A DNA stretch of 18,641 nt, taken from positions 1 to 18,641 of the forward strand of contig JAUIKB010000017.1 in assembly GCA_030430975.1 (NCBI GenBank). Direction: 5' to 3'. Source of the stretch: Polyangia bacterium (GTDB lineage: Bacteria; Myxococcota_A; Polyangia; Polyangiales; Polyangiaceae). Each line of letters begins with the position of its first letter. Positions within the stretch are counted from its first letter, which is position 1. The translations under genes and the position numbers were made by a program. Positions 1-7,312 of the stretch are shown one piece after another. Under the pieces are notes generated by a model that saw nothing but the letters and a program-made list of their open reading frames with translations, ran no database searches and was not told the origin of the DNA.

Positions 1-510
1 GTACGGCTCTGGTGGACGCTTCGCACGAATGGTCGCAGCCAGCTGACCCAGAACAGCCTTATCGGCTGACGTGAGGATCAGAGCAGCACCCTTACTCTCT
101 TTTGGAATCTCTGCCGTCACGCCGTCCGGAAGCGGCACCATGACAGGGTGGGATAGACCCAAGGCGAAGTGGAGTTCCTTGCCCTTGATCTCAGCGCGGT
201 AGCCGGTCCCGACAAGGTCGAGAATGCGGGTGTACCCTTCGGCACAACCAGTCACCATGCTAGCGACTAGCGCGCGCCCCAGACCCTGAAGGCGCGGCGC
301 GTTGGAGCCCGAGGCGGAGCTGGAGACGTGAATCTGATCACCCTCTTGCTTCGCCGCGATCTGCGCAGGCAAGCGCTGCTTGAGCTTACCCTTCGGGCCC
401 TGCACATCGACATCGGAGCCGTTGATCTTGACGGTCACGCCCTTCGGAACCGGAATCGGACGCTTGCCTAGCCGCGACTGCTTGGCGGCTGCTGGAGCTG
501 CGGCGGCCAT
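1..510 (-). CDS. rplF: 50S ribosomal protein L6 (C-terminus cut off by the window edge)
   Basis: L6 binds 23S rRNA near the factor-binding site of the large subunit. Translating the minus strand from the ATG at 510 gives 170 codons with no stop, running off the window. The core motif KRPIPVPKGV after the leader and RPPEPY at the cut end are typical of L6, where the family normally continues into KGKGI. About 7-10 C-terminal residues should be missing. The N-terminus begins MAAAAPAAAKQSRLGKR, an Ala-rich extension of about 10 residues over the usual MSRIGKRP start. The start lies 1 nt after the rpsH stop, so it is probably translationally coupled. Family assignment is certain; the N-terminal extension could be avoided only by a non-ATG internal start, which I consider less likely. 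Confidence 0.96.
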   Translation of the reverse strand, partial: MAAAAPAAAKQSRLGKRPIPVPKGVTVKINGSDVDVQGPKGKLKQRLPAQIAAKQEGDQIHVSSSASGSNAPRLQGLGRALVASMVTGCAEGYTRILDLVGTGYRAEIKGKELHFALGLSHPVMVPLPDGVTAEIPKESKGAALILTSADKAVLGQLAATIRAKRPPEPY

Positions 511-511
511 C

Positions 512-907
512 TCAGTACACCTCACACAGAAGTTCGCCGCCGACGCGGTTCTTACGAGCCTCGCGGTCGGTCATCAGTCCCTTGGATGTGCTGAGAATCG
601 AAACGCCCAGGCCGCTCATCACTCGCGGGATGTCACCGGAGCCGACGTAGACGCGGCGACCGGGACGTGAAACGCGGCGCAGCTTGCGGAAGGCAGGCGT
701 GCGCTCGTTGTCGTACTTAAGCGCGACGGTTATCGAAGGTCGGCCCATCACCTCGTCGGTGCGGACGTCAGCGATATAGCCCTCTCGCTTCAACAGCTCC
801 GCGATGCCCTTTTTCATACGGCTCATCGGGATGCGGGTGGTGTCGTGGTGCGCCATCGCTGCGTTGCGAATGCGCGCCAACATATCGGAAATCGGATCGG
901 TCATCAT
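512..907 (-). CDS. rpsH: 30S ribosomal protein S8
   Basis: S8 is a primary 16S rRNA-binding protein needed for assembly of the central domain of the small subunit. The 131-residue product has the typical length, the N-terminal DPISDMLARIRNA motif and the C-terminal STSKGLMTDREARK-type signature (residues about 106-120). Two consecutive ATG codons (907 and 904) can serve as start; 907 is preferred because a GGGGA lies 11-12 nt upstream. It sits between rpsN and rplF as in the spc operon, 15 nt after rpsN and 1 nt before rplF. In E. coli S8 autoregulates this operon; I did not identify an S8-like site here. Confidence 0.98.
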   Translation of the reverse strand: MMTDPISDMLARIRNAAMAHHDTTRIPMSRMKKGIAELLKREGYIADVRTDEVMGRPSITVALKYDNERTPAFRKLRRVSRPGRRVYVGSGDIPRVMSGLGVSILSTSKGLMTDREARKNRVGGELLCEVY

Positions 908-922
908 GGCGGTCTTGTTCCC

Positions 923-1108
923 CTACCAGCTGGCCTTGGTTACGCCGGGAAGCTCCCCGCGCAACGCCATGTTGCGTAAGCAGATGCGGCATAAACCGAA
1001 ATCTCGGTAATACGCGCGTGAACGTCCACAGACGTTGCAGCGGTTCACGCGGCGGACGCTGAACTTCGGCGCCCGGTTGACTTTCGCCCATTGTGATGCA
1101 CGTGCCAT
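923..1108 (-). CDS. rpsN: 30S ribosomal protein S14, zinc-binding short form
   Basis: S14 sits in the head of the small subunit. The 61-residue product is the short zinc-binding type: cysteines at 24, 27, 40 and 43 form two CxxC knuckles (CNVC and CRIC) that hold one zinc ion. The longer zinc-free form found in E. coli is about 100 residues. The ATG at 1108 follows an AAGGAAGC-type ribosome site. It lies 12 nt after rplE and 15 nt before rpsH, in canonical spc order. A zinc-dependent S14 often implies a second, zinc-free paralogue for zinc starvation, but none is in this window. Confidence 0.98.
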   Translation of the reverse strand: MARASQWAKVNRAPKFSVRRVNRCNVCGRSRAYYRDFGLCRICLRNMALRGELPGVTKASW

Positions 1109-1120
1109 AGGTCTGCTTCC

Positions 1121-1675
1121 TTAGTTCCTAAAAGGCATACCGAGCTGAGTGAGGAGCGCCTTGGCTTCCTCGTCGGTTTTAGCGGTCGTAACGAAGGTGA
1201 CGTTGAGCCCCTTCACCACGTCGACCTTGTCGAATTCAATCTCGGGAAAGACGATCTGCTCTTTCAGTCCGAGGGTGTAGTTCCCCGCGCCGTCGAAAGC
1301 ACGCGGGCTGGTGCCGCGAAAGTCGCGAACGCGGGGCAGCGAGATCGAGATGAGCCGATCCGCGAACTCCCACATGCGTGCTCGACGCAGCGTGACCTTG
1401 GCACCGATAGGCATCCCTTCACGGAGCTTGAAGCCGGCGATCGACTTCTTGGCTCGCGTCACGACCGGCTTCTGTCCAGCGATCGCGGTCAGCTCCTTGA
1501 CGGCCGACTCGATCAGCTTCGGATTTCCGACAGCCGCGCCGAGGCCCATGTTGATCACGACCTTCTTTAGCTGCGGAGCTTCGAGGTTGTTCTTGTAGCC
1601 GAACTGCTTAATCAGCGCCGGCGCAATGTCCTTCTCGTACTTCTGTCGAAGTCGAGGCTTTACTGCTTCACCCAT
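1121..1675 (-). CDS. rplE: 50S ribosomal protein L5
   Basis: L5 binds 5S rRNA and forms part of the central protuberance, contacting the P-site tRNA. The 184-residue product carries the family core KKVVINMGLGAAVGN (residues about 37-51), the TRAKKSIAGFKLREGMPIG segment and the RDFRG and GNYTLGLKEQ blocks. Length is close to the usual 179. The ATG at 1675 is preceded by GAGGA at a good distance. It lies 29 nt after rplX and 12 nt before rpsN. The N-terminus MGEAVKPRLRQKYEKDI is a few residues longer than in E. coli, which is common. Confidence 0.98.
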   Translation of the reverse strand: MGEAVKPRLRQKYEKDIAPALIKQFGYKNNLEAPQLKKVVINMGLGAAVGNPKLIESAVKELTAIAGQKPVVTRAKKSIAGFKLREGMPIGAKVTLRRARMWEFADRLISISLPRVRDFRGTSPRAFDGAGNYTLGLKEQIVFPEIEFDKVDVVKGLNVTFVTTAKTDEEAKALLTQLGMPFRN

Positions 1676-1704
1676 AATGTCCTCTACGGAACTCGTGCTC
1701 GGTC

Positions 1705-2022
1705 TCAGGACGCCGAAGCCGCCGGAATTTCTTTCCCGCTCTTAGCGGCGATTCGCACCTTCTTGCCGTCCTTAACCTCAAACCGAACGCGCGTTGGCTT
1801 CCCGGTCTCAGGATCGATCGGCATGACGTTACTCGCGTGAATCGGGGCTTCCATTTCCAGGATGCCGCCAGGACGCTGAGGCGTCGCCTTCATGTGCCGT
1901 TTGACTTGGTTCACACCCTCGATGGCGACACGGTCGCCAACGACTCGGCTGATCTTGCCGCGTTTGCCCTTGTGGTTGCCACGAACCACGATCACATCGT
2001 CACCGACTCGAAGCCGTTCCAT
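1705..2022 (-). CDS. rplX: 50S ribosomal protein L24
   Basis: L24 is an assembly-initiating protein of the large subunit that binds 23S rRNA near the tunnel exit. The start at ATG 2022 gives 105 residues beginning MERLRVGDDVIVVRGNHKGK, which is the KOW motif expected at the N-terminus; longer upstream reading in this frame is not L24-like and overlaps rplN. The stop of rplN and this start share one base (TGATG), a classic coupling arrangement. The C-terminal tail, ending KEIPAASAS, is Lys/Ala-rich and a little variable, as is usual for this family. Confidence 0.97.
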   Translation of the reverse strand: MERLRVGDDVIVVRGNHKGKRGKISRVVGDRVAIEGVNQVKRHMKATPQRPGGILEMEAPIHASNVMPIDPETGKPTRVRFEVKDGKKVRIAAKSGKEIPAASAS

Positions 2023-2390
2023 CAGAGCACCTCCGGCGCGAGCGAAACGATCTTCATGAACTTCTTCCGGCGCAGCTCGCGCGCCACCGGTCCGAAGATA
2101 CGGGTACCGACCGGCTCTTTCTGAGCGTTGATCAGCACAGCGCTGTTGCCGTCGAACTTGATGTAGCTGCCGTCTTCGCGGCGCTGTTCGCGCGCAGTGC
2201 GAACGACCACCGCTTTCGCGCGCTCGCCCTTCTTCACTTTGCTGTTCGGCATCGCCTCTTTGATCGAGACGACGATGATGTCGCCGAGGCCGGCATAGCG
2301 GCGCCGCGAACCACCGAGCACCTTGAGGCACTTCACGCGCTTCGCGCCGGAGTTGTCGGCAACGTCGAGAACGGTTTCAACCTGGATCAT
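2022..2390 (-). CDS. rplN: 50S ribosomal protein L14
   Basis: L14 binds 23S rRNA and helps form an intersubunit bridge; it is also the usual docking site for the silencing factor RsfS. The ATG at 2390 gives exactly 122 residues starting MIQVETVLDVADNSGAK, matching the highly conserved family length and N-terminus. Further motifs are GDIIVVSIKEA and KKGERAKAVVVRT, and the C-terminus ends in MKIVSLAPEVL. An in-frame start further upstream (2453) would only add non-conserved residues and would overlap rpsQ, so it was rejected. It is 20 nt after rpsQ and overlaps rplX by one base. Confidence 0.98.
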   Translation of the reverse strand: MIQVETVLDVADNSGAKRVKCLKVLGGSRRRYAGLGDIIVVSIKEAMPNSKVKKGERAKAVVVRTAREQRREDGSYIKFDGNSAVLINAQKEPVGTRIFGPVARELRRKKFMKIVSLAPEVL

Positions 2391-2410
2391 GTCGGATCTC
2401 CACCCAGCAC

Positions 2411-2698
2411 CTATGCGGTGACGGGACGCTCCACGAGCCGAATGACCTTCCAACGCTTCTGCGCTGACAGCGGCCGATGCTCGATAATCTCGACGCGGTC
2501 GCCGGTCTTGTACTGGTTGGTGTTGTCATGCGCCTTGAAACGGCGTCGAACCCGGATGTACTTCTTGTACATCGGGTGCATCTTGTAGCGCATGACGTCG
2601 ACAACGACGGTCTTGTCCATCTTGTCGCTTGAAACGCGGCCGATCAGCCGCCGCTTGAATCCGTGGGTCTTCGCCTCGGTCTGGGCTTCAGCGTTCAC
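2411..2698 (-). CDS. rpsQ: 30S ribosomal protein S17
   Basis: S17 is a primary 16S rRNA-binding OB-fold protein. The 95-residue product includes the family motifs RLIGRVSSDKMDKTVVV and VRRRFKAHD, with GDRVEIIEHRPLS toward the end. It begins with a GTG at 2698 that overlaps the rpmC stop in a GTGA arrangement, which strongly implies coupled translation. The N-terminal stretch MNAEAQTEAKTHGFK is about ten residues longer than in E. coli. No alternative internal Met lies before the conserved core, so the GTG start is the best choice. Confidence 0.97.
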   Translation of the reverse strand: MNAEAQTEAKTHGFKRRLIGRVSSDKMDKTVVVDVMRYKMHPMYKKYIRVRRRFKAHDNTNQYKTGDRVEIIEHRPLSAQKRWKVIRLVERPVTA

Positions 2699-2919
2699 GC
2701 GTCACCTCCGGTCTGCTTGTCGCTTTGAGTCTTGAGAAGACGCTCGTGTAGGACCAGCTCGATACGTGCGAGGTCCTTCTTGGTCTTGCGGAGCAAGCTC
2801 GTGTCGTCGAGCTGGCTTGTGTGGTTTTTCATGCGGTAACCGAAGAGGTCCTTCTTGAGGCTGTCACGCAGCTCCTTAAGGGCCTCGACGTCGCGTTCGC
2901 GGATGTCGCTGGCTTTCAT
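2695..2919 (-). CDS. rpmC: 50S ribosomal protein L29
   Basis: L29 lies at the polypeptide exit tunnel and helps dock trigger factor and SRP. The 74-residue product begins MKASDIRERD and contains the two-helix L29 pattern with LKKDLFGYRMKNHTSQL and a KKDLARIELVLHER segment. The ATG at 2919 is chosen over an in-frame ATG at 2952 because it is preceded by GGAGG at 2926-2930 and matches the family N-terminus. It overlaps the rplP stop by four bases (ATGA) and the rpsQ start by four bases (GTGA). Confidence 0.97.
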   Translation of the reverse strand: MKASDIRERDVEALKELRDSLKKDLFGYRMKNHTSQLDDTSLLRKTKKDLARIELVLHERLLKTQSDKQTGGDA

Positions 2920-3335
2920 GACAGACCTCCTTCGCGCGCCATGAAGCGACACGCGATCGGCAACTTCGCCGAGGCGCGCTCAAACGCGACGCGAGCGATT
3001 TCCTCTGGAACGCCGCTGATCTCGAACAACACGCGGCCCGGCTTGACGACCGCGACCCATGCCTCGACGCTGCCTTTGCCCTTACCCATTCGAACTTCGA
3101 GCGGCTTCTTCGTGATGGGCTTGTCCGGAAAGATGCGGATGAACAGCTTGCCCTGCCGCTTGACGTGGCGGGTGATAGCCATACGGCCAGCTTCGATCTG
3201 ACGCGCGGTTAGGCGGCCGCGACCGACGGCTTGCAGGGCGAAGTCACCGAACGACACATCGCTGCCACGCCATGCAATGCCGCGGTTCTTGCCTGTTTGC
3301 TGCTTGCGGAACTTTGTTCGCTTCGGAGATAGCAT
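2916..3335 (-). CDS. rplP: 50S ribosomal protein L16
   Basis: L16 binds the tRNA-facing side of the large subunit near the A site and is needed late in assembly. The 139-residue product starts MLSPKRTKFRKQQ and has the conserved blocks FGDFALQA, TARQIEAGRMAITRHVKRQGK and FPDKPITKKPLEVRMGKGKG, which hold the residues contacting tRNA and 23S rRNA. Length agrees with the family (about 136-144). It starts 9 nt after rpsC and overlaps rpmC by four bases. Confidence 0.98.
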   Translation of the reverse strand: MLSPKRTKFRKQQTGKNRGIAWRGSDVSFGDFALQAVGRGRLTARQIEAGRMAITRHVKRQGKLFIRIFPDKPITKKPLEVRMGKGKGSVEAWVAVVKPGRVLFEISGVPEEIARVAFERASAKLPIACRFMAREGGLS

Positions 3336-3344
3336 CGCGAACCT

Positions 3345-4037
<693 letters not shown>

Positions 4038-4104
4038 GAGGGGGTGTCTCCTACGTGAGTGGCCAGTTGGAAGCGGCCAGCACAGTTCGTTTCCACCACG
4101 ACTC

Positions 4105-4128
4105 GGGTCCCGTGAACGACACGGGCCC
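4105..4128 (-). promoter_or_regulatory. RNA hairpin in the rplV-rpsC gap
   Basis: On the transcribed strand the sequence GGGCCCGTG, loop TCGTT, then CACGGGACCC forms a nine-base-pair stem with one bulged A. It lies between the rplV stop and the rpsC start. There is no U-run behind it, so it is not a typical intrinsic terminator; an attenuator, processing site or mRNA-stabilising element is possible. The pairing is read directly from the sequence; the function is inferred. Confidence 0.5.
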
Positions 4129-4149
4129 GATCAACGCGGTGAGTTCAGC

Positions 4150-4518
4150 TCAGCGTTGGTCGAGCTCCAAGTAGATGTGGCTGACGCCCTTTTCGATGCG
4201 CGTCGCGCGGCCCATGGCGCGGGGGCGCCAGCGTCGCATGTGACTCGTCGGCGCCTTATCCACCGCTACGCGGCTGACGAATAGGCTATCGACGTCGACG
4301 TCCGGGCGCTGCTGACGCGCGTTGGCCAGCGCGCTGGCGATCAGCTTCTTGACGATCGGCGCCGCGGACTTCTGCGTAAAGTCGAGCAGAAGGAGCGCCT
4401 CTGCAGCGTCGCGACCGCGCACCAAGTTGGCGACAACTCGGGCTTTGCGCGGACTGATCCGCTGATGTTTGGCTATTGCTTGAGTAATCATGTCCGACAG
4501 TTTCCTTGTGAGACCCAT
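4150..4518 (-). CDS. rplV: 50S ribosomal protein L22
   Basis: L22 lines the peptide exit tunnel through its long beta-hairpin and contacts all domains of 23S rRNA. The core shows QRISPRKARVVANLVRGRDA near the start and RRWRPRAMGRATRI in the hairpin. The 122-residue reading starts at ATG 4518 with AGGGGA close upstream. A second ATG at 4491 would give 113 residues beginning MITQAIAKH, nearer to the usual length of about 110, with AAGGAA 11 nt upstream; either start is possible. This is the first gene of the left block: its normal upstream neighbour rpsS lies about 7.4 kb away, so rplV must be transcribed from a new promoter. Confidence 0.95.
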   Translation of the reverse strand: MGLTRKLSDMITQAIAKHQRISPRKARVVANLVRGRDAAEALLLLDFTQKSAAPIVKKLIASALANARQQRPDVDVDSLFVSRVAVDKAPTSHMRRWRPRAMGRATRIEKGVSHIYLELDQR

Positions 4519-4865
4519 CGTCCCCTGGGCGCGTGCTGAGACTCAGGCACTTGCCCTGAGCAGCCGCCATCAAGGGCGCGTGCACCCAAACGGGGCGACT
4601 GTCGACGGCACACCGACCTTGAAAACCGGGGCCGCCGAAAAGGGGTCGCCTAACTAGCAACAGGTAGGCGCCCGCGCAAGGGAATTCCCGCCGGAACGGC
4701 AGGGCGTTTTCGCCACCCGCGCGCGAAGCTAAATACGCGGTTATTTCAATCACTTAGAGACCTGAACGCGCAAGCAGCTATCGGGCGCTGAGGGGCCGCT
4801 TGATCGTTTCCGACTCGGCGGTGGCCGCAGAAGCCATCGCGACGCAAGCCCGCTACATTCGCCGC
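4519..4865. other. Divergent intergenic region between rplV and the Ser/Thr kinase gene
   Basis: This 347-nt stretch separates two divergently transcribed genes and shows no convincing coding region. It must hold a promoter for the rplV block on the minus strand and probably the kinase promoter at its right end. I saw no confident -35/-10 pair for rplV; TTGCGC and TTGAAA hexamers occur around 4677 and 4748 in the minus reading, but neither has a good -10 partner. The rplV mRNA leader could be long. A TTG at 4800 could extend the kinase by 22 residues into this region, which I consider unlikely. Confidence 0.6.
4854..4859 (+). promoter_or_regulatory. Candidate -10 element (TACATT) of the kinase gene
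   Basis: TACATT matches the TANNNT form of a housekeeping -10 box and ends 6 nt before the kinase ATG at 4866. Transcription would begin at or next to the start codon, giving a leaderless mRNA, which agrees with the absence of a Shine-Dalgarno. No good -35 hexamer was seen. The same arrangement recurs before all five genes of the inserted block. Confidence 0.4.
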
Positions 4866-6809
4866 ATGTCCGACGGTGACCAGCCGCTACCCGAAACCCT
4901 CGTGGCCGTCGACGGCGACGCGCTTGTCGACCCGCACCTGACCCAGGCATTCGTCGCCACCATCGCAAGCGATGTCCACGCCAACGCGGAAACGCAGTCG
5001 GCAACGCTCGCATCCGCGCCCGAACCGTCCGGCGTGCGCGACAGCGTTTCTCGACCAGGCGCGGCGGGAGCGTCGCAGGCGCGATACGAAAGCGGACCGC
5101 GCCTGGGCATGGGCGGCATGGGTGAAGTCAGATTGTACCGCGACCGCACCATCGGTCGCGAGGTCGCAATGAAGGTGATGCGCCGACGCGACGACCGAAG
5201 CAGCGGCCTCGAGCTGCGTTTTCTGCGCGAGGCGCGTGTGCAGGGCCAGCTTGAGCACCCGTACATCGTGCCGGTCTACGACGTCGACGCCGACGCTAGC
5301 GGCGCGCTGTTTTTCACGATGAAGCGCGTCCGCGGCGACAGCTTGGAACGCGTCCTGGCGAAGCTACGTGATGAGGACGAAGATTACACCAAGAAATATT
5401 CTCGCCGGAAATTACTGACTACGTTTACCAGCGTCTGCCAGGCAGTGCACTTCGCCCACAGCCGCGGCGTCCTGCACCGCGACCTGAAACCAGCAAACAT
5501 CATGCTTGGGGACTTCGGTGAAGTCTACGTCTTGGATTGGGGGTTAGCGAAGGTTCGCGGCACCACAGACGTGGAGTCTGGTGAAGCCGTCGATGACGAC
5601 CTCGGCAACAGCAGCACGCGGGCAGGCGAAATTCTGGGAACTCCGGGCTACATGTCGCCGGAGCAGGTGCGCGGGCAGGTCGACGACCTCGATGAGCGTA
5701 CCGACGTCTACGCCCTCGGAGTGATCCTATTTGAACTGTTGAGCTTCGAGCCCTTGCACCAGGGTTCGACCGGCAGAGACCGCATTTTGTCCACCCTGAA
5801 GCTATCAGCTGCGCATCCCGGCCGTCAGGGCGCCGACGTCCCCCCCGAGCTGGAGGATCTGTGCTCCCGTGCAACCGCCGCCGATCCCGCCAACCGGCCC
5901 AGTTCGGCCGGCGCCTTAGCAGATGCGGTGGAAGCGTACCTAGACGGCGATCGGGACGAGGCTTTGCGCTCTGATCTAGCCGACCAGTACGCGCGAACCG
6001 CCGCCGACGCGTTCGATCGCTCCACTCACAACTCGGACGAAGAAGAAGCGCTGCGGTCGGAAGCGATGCGTCAGGTGATCTCCGCGCTCGGACTCGCTCC
6101 GGAACACGTCGGAGCGCGCAACACGCTCGTGAAGATGCTCACGACCCCTCCGCAGACGATTCCCGAAGAGGTGCACGACGCGACGCTGACCAGTCTGCGC
6201 GAATCGGTGTTGGTTGGAGCGCGTTCGGCGCTGCCGATCTATTTCCTATTCGGCACGTTCGTCCCGCTCGTCTACTGGTGCGGACTCGCAAGTCCGGCAG
6301 CCTTGGTCTTCATGATGGTTACGATCATCGCGAGCGCGATCGCCACCAAGTTCGTCTTGATGAACCCGCCCCGGGAGGCGACCTTGCCTGCCTACCACGT
6401 GATCCCAGCTACATGCGCGGTGATGGCGTCGACCGTGATGTTCGGCCCGTTCATCATCGTACCGAGCCTGGCGTTGGCGAACACGGTTTCCTACTTCGCG
6501 AGCACGAACAACATTCGACGCTGGCGCATCCAGTTCGCTGGTGTCTGCGGCGTATTTCTACCGTGGATTCTCCAACTCGTGGGGTTCTTGCCGCCGAGCT
6601 ACGAGTTCGTCGACGGCAAGATGGTCGTGCTGCCGTGGTTGATGAATTTTCCCGAAACCGCAACGCTGGTGTTCTTGGCTATCCTGAACGCGCTGGTCGT
6701 GATGGGCGGCGGCGTGTTCGTTGCGCGACTCCGCGACTCCCACATCGCGTCGACTCAGCAGCTTCACCTGCAGAGCTGGCAGCTACGGCAGGTGGTTCCC
6801 AAGGACTAG
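4866..6809 (+). CDS. Transmembrane Ser/Thr protein kinase
   Basis: The 647-residue product has a short N-terminal region (1-77), a Hanks-type kinase domain (about 77-360), a helical linker and a C-terminal membrane domain. Visible kinase motifs are the glycine loop GMGGMG at 81-86, the ATP lysine K103 in VAMK, E122 in the C helix, HRDLKPAN at 204-211 with catalytic D206, the metal site DWG at 224-226 in place of DFG, SPEQ at 264-267 and DVYALG at 280-285. All catalytic residues are present, so it should be active. About six hydrophobic segments lie near 453-473, 476-498, 511-531, 533-546, 556-576 and 597-619. The ATG at 4866 is preferred over a TTG at 4800. It is followed by a small lipoprotein gene and an FHA-type sigma-54 activator, which could be its sensor partner and its target; that link is inferred. 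Confidence 0.93.
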   Translation: MSDGDQPLPETLVAVDGDALVDPHLTQAFVATIASDVHANAETQSATLASAPEPSGVRDSVSRPGAAGASQARYESGPRLGMGGMGEVRLYRDRTIGREVAMKVMRRRDDRSSGLELRFLREARVQGQLEHPYIVPVYDVDADASGALFFTMKRVRGDSLERVLAKLRDEDEDYTKKYSRRKLLTTFTSVCQAVHFAHSRGVLHRDLKPANIMLGDFGEVYVLDWGLAKVRGTTDVESGEAVDDDLGNSSTRAGEILGTPGYMSPEQVRGQVDDLDERTDVYALGVILFELLSFEPLHQGSTGRDRILSTLKLSAAHPGRQGADVPPELEDLCSRATAADPANRPSSAGALADAVEAYLDGDRDEALRSDLADQYARTAADAFDRSTHNSDEEEALRSEAMRQVISALGLAPEHVGARNTLVKMLTTPPQTIPEEVHDATLTSLRESVLVGARSALPIYFLFGTFVPLVYWCGLASPAALVFMMVTIIASAIATKFVLMNPPREATLPAYHVIPATCAVMASTVMFGPFIIVPSLALANTVSYFASTNNIRRWRIQFAGVCGVFLPWILQLVGFLPPSYEFVDGKMVVLPWLMNFPETATLVFLAILNALVVMGGGVFVARLRDSHIASTQQLHLQSWQLRQVVPKD

Positions 6810-6862
6810 CTTGCACACATCATCACACATCACTTCACCTCGACGAGGACGACGCCGGGACG

Positions 6863-6868
6863 TAAGCT
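6863..6868 (+). promoter_or_regulatory. Candidate -10 element (TAAGCT) of the small lipoprotein gene
   Basis: TAAGCT fits TANNNT and ends 8 nt before the ATG at 6877. A possible -35 hexamer TCGACG sits 17 nt further upstream at 6840-6845, matching four of six consensus bases. The gene could be transcribed separately from the kinase gene, although the 67-nt gap also allows readthrough. Confidence 0.35.
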
Positions 6869-6876
6869 AAGCGTTC

Positions 6877-7263
6877 ATGGATTTTCGAGCGCTGATCGGT
6901 GTCGGGTTGCTCGGCTGTGCAGCGGCATGCGGCGGCGGGGATGACAACCGCTCAGCACCACCGACCGGCGACGCTGGAGTTCTGGACGCCGACCCACCGA
7001 TCGATGCCTCGAGCGACGGCGCCCATGGCGCGGGCGTCCTGACCGGGCCATGCGAAGGCAACAAACACCGCGAGTGTTCCTACGACCTCCCGGAGTCTTT
7101 CGGCGTCGCCGGGTGCTTCATCGGAGCCCAGGCGTGCGTCAACGGAACGTGGGGACCGTGCGTCAAGGCCGAGTGGCTGCCCGCCGCGACCGACAGCGGT
7201 GTGGGCGACGCTGAAGTCGACGTCGCTGCTGGCGACGCGGCGAACGACGCCAGCCCGGAGTAG
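6877..7263 (+). CDS. Small Cys-containing lipoprotein of unknown function
   Basis: The 128-residue product begins with a short hydrophobic signal MDFRALIGVGLLGCAAAC. The lipid-bearing cysteine is either C14 (lipobox LLGC) or C18 (AAAC). A low-complexity Asp/Ala/Pro stretch follows, then a small domain with paired cysteines and the pattern GVAGCFIGAQACVNGTWGPC (residues about 80-99), a Cys motif of a kind I associate with myxobacterial surface proteins. The C-terminus returns to Asp/Ala-rich sequence. It lies between the kinase and the FHA activator genes on the same strand, so it may be an extracytoplasmic partner of the kinase; there is no direct evidence for that. No enzyme motif is visible. 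Confidence 0.75.
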   Translation: MDFRALIGVGLLGCAAACGGGDDNRSAPPTGDAGVLDADPPIDASSDGAHGAGVLTGPCEGNKHRECSYDLPESFGVAGCFIGAQACVNGTWGPCVKAEWLPAATDSGVGDAEVDVAAGDAANDASPE

Positions 7264-7295
7264 AGACGTTTCGACCCCGCCGTTTCGCTAGCGTG

Positions 7296-7301
7296 TACAA
7301 T
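7296..7301 (+). promoter_or_regulatory. Candidate -10 element (TACAAT) of the FHA activator gene
   Basis: TACAAT differs from TATAAT at one base and ends 11 nt before the ATG at 7313, which would place transcription start about 5 nt before the start codon. A weak -35-like TCGACC at 7271-7276 has a long 19-nt spacer. No Shine-Dalgarno is seen before the ATG. Confidence 0.4.
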
Positions 7302-7312
7302 ACGCCGGCAGC

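Noticed and set aside
2023..2331. Longer in-frame extension of L24 upstream of 2022
   Set aside because: The extension overlaps rplN in another frame and does not resemble L24; the KOW motif begins at the ATG at 2022.
4541..4560. GGCACTTGC in the rplV leader as a sigma-54 promoter
   Set aside because: The spacing between GG and GC is about half of what a -24/-12 element needs.
4800..4865. TTG start extending the kinase by 22 residues
   Set aside because: The added residues are not conserved-looking, and a TANNNT -10 candidate lies within them just before the ATG at 4866.
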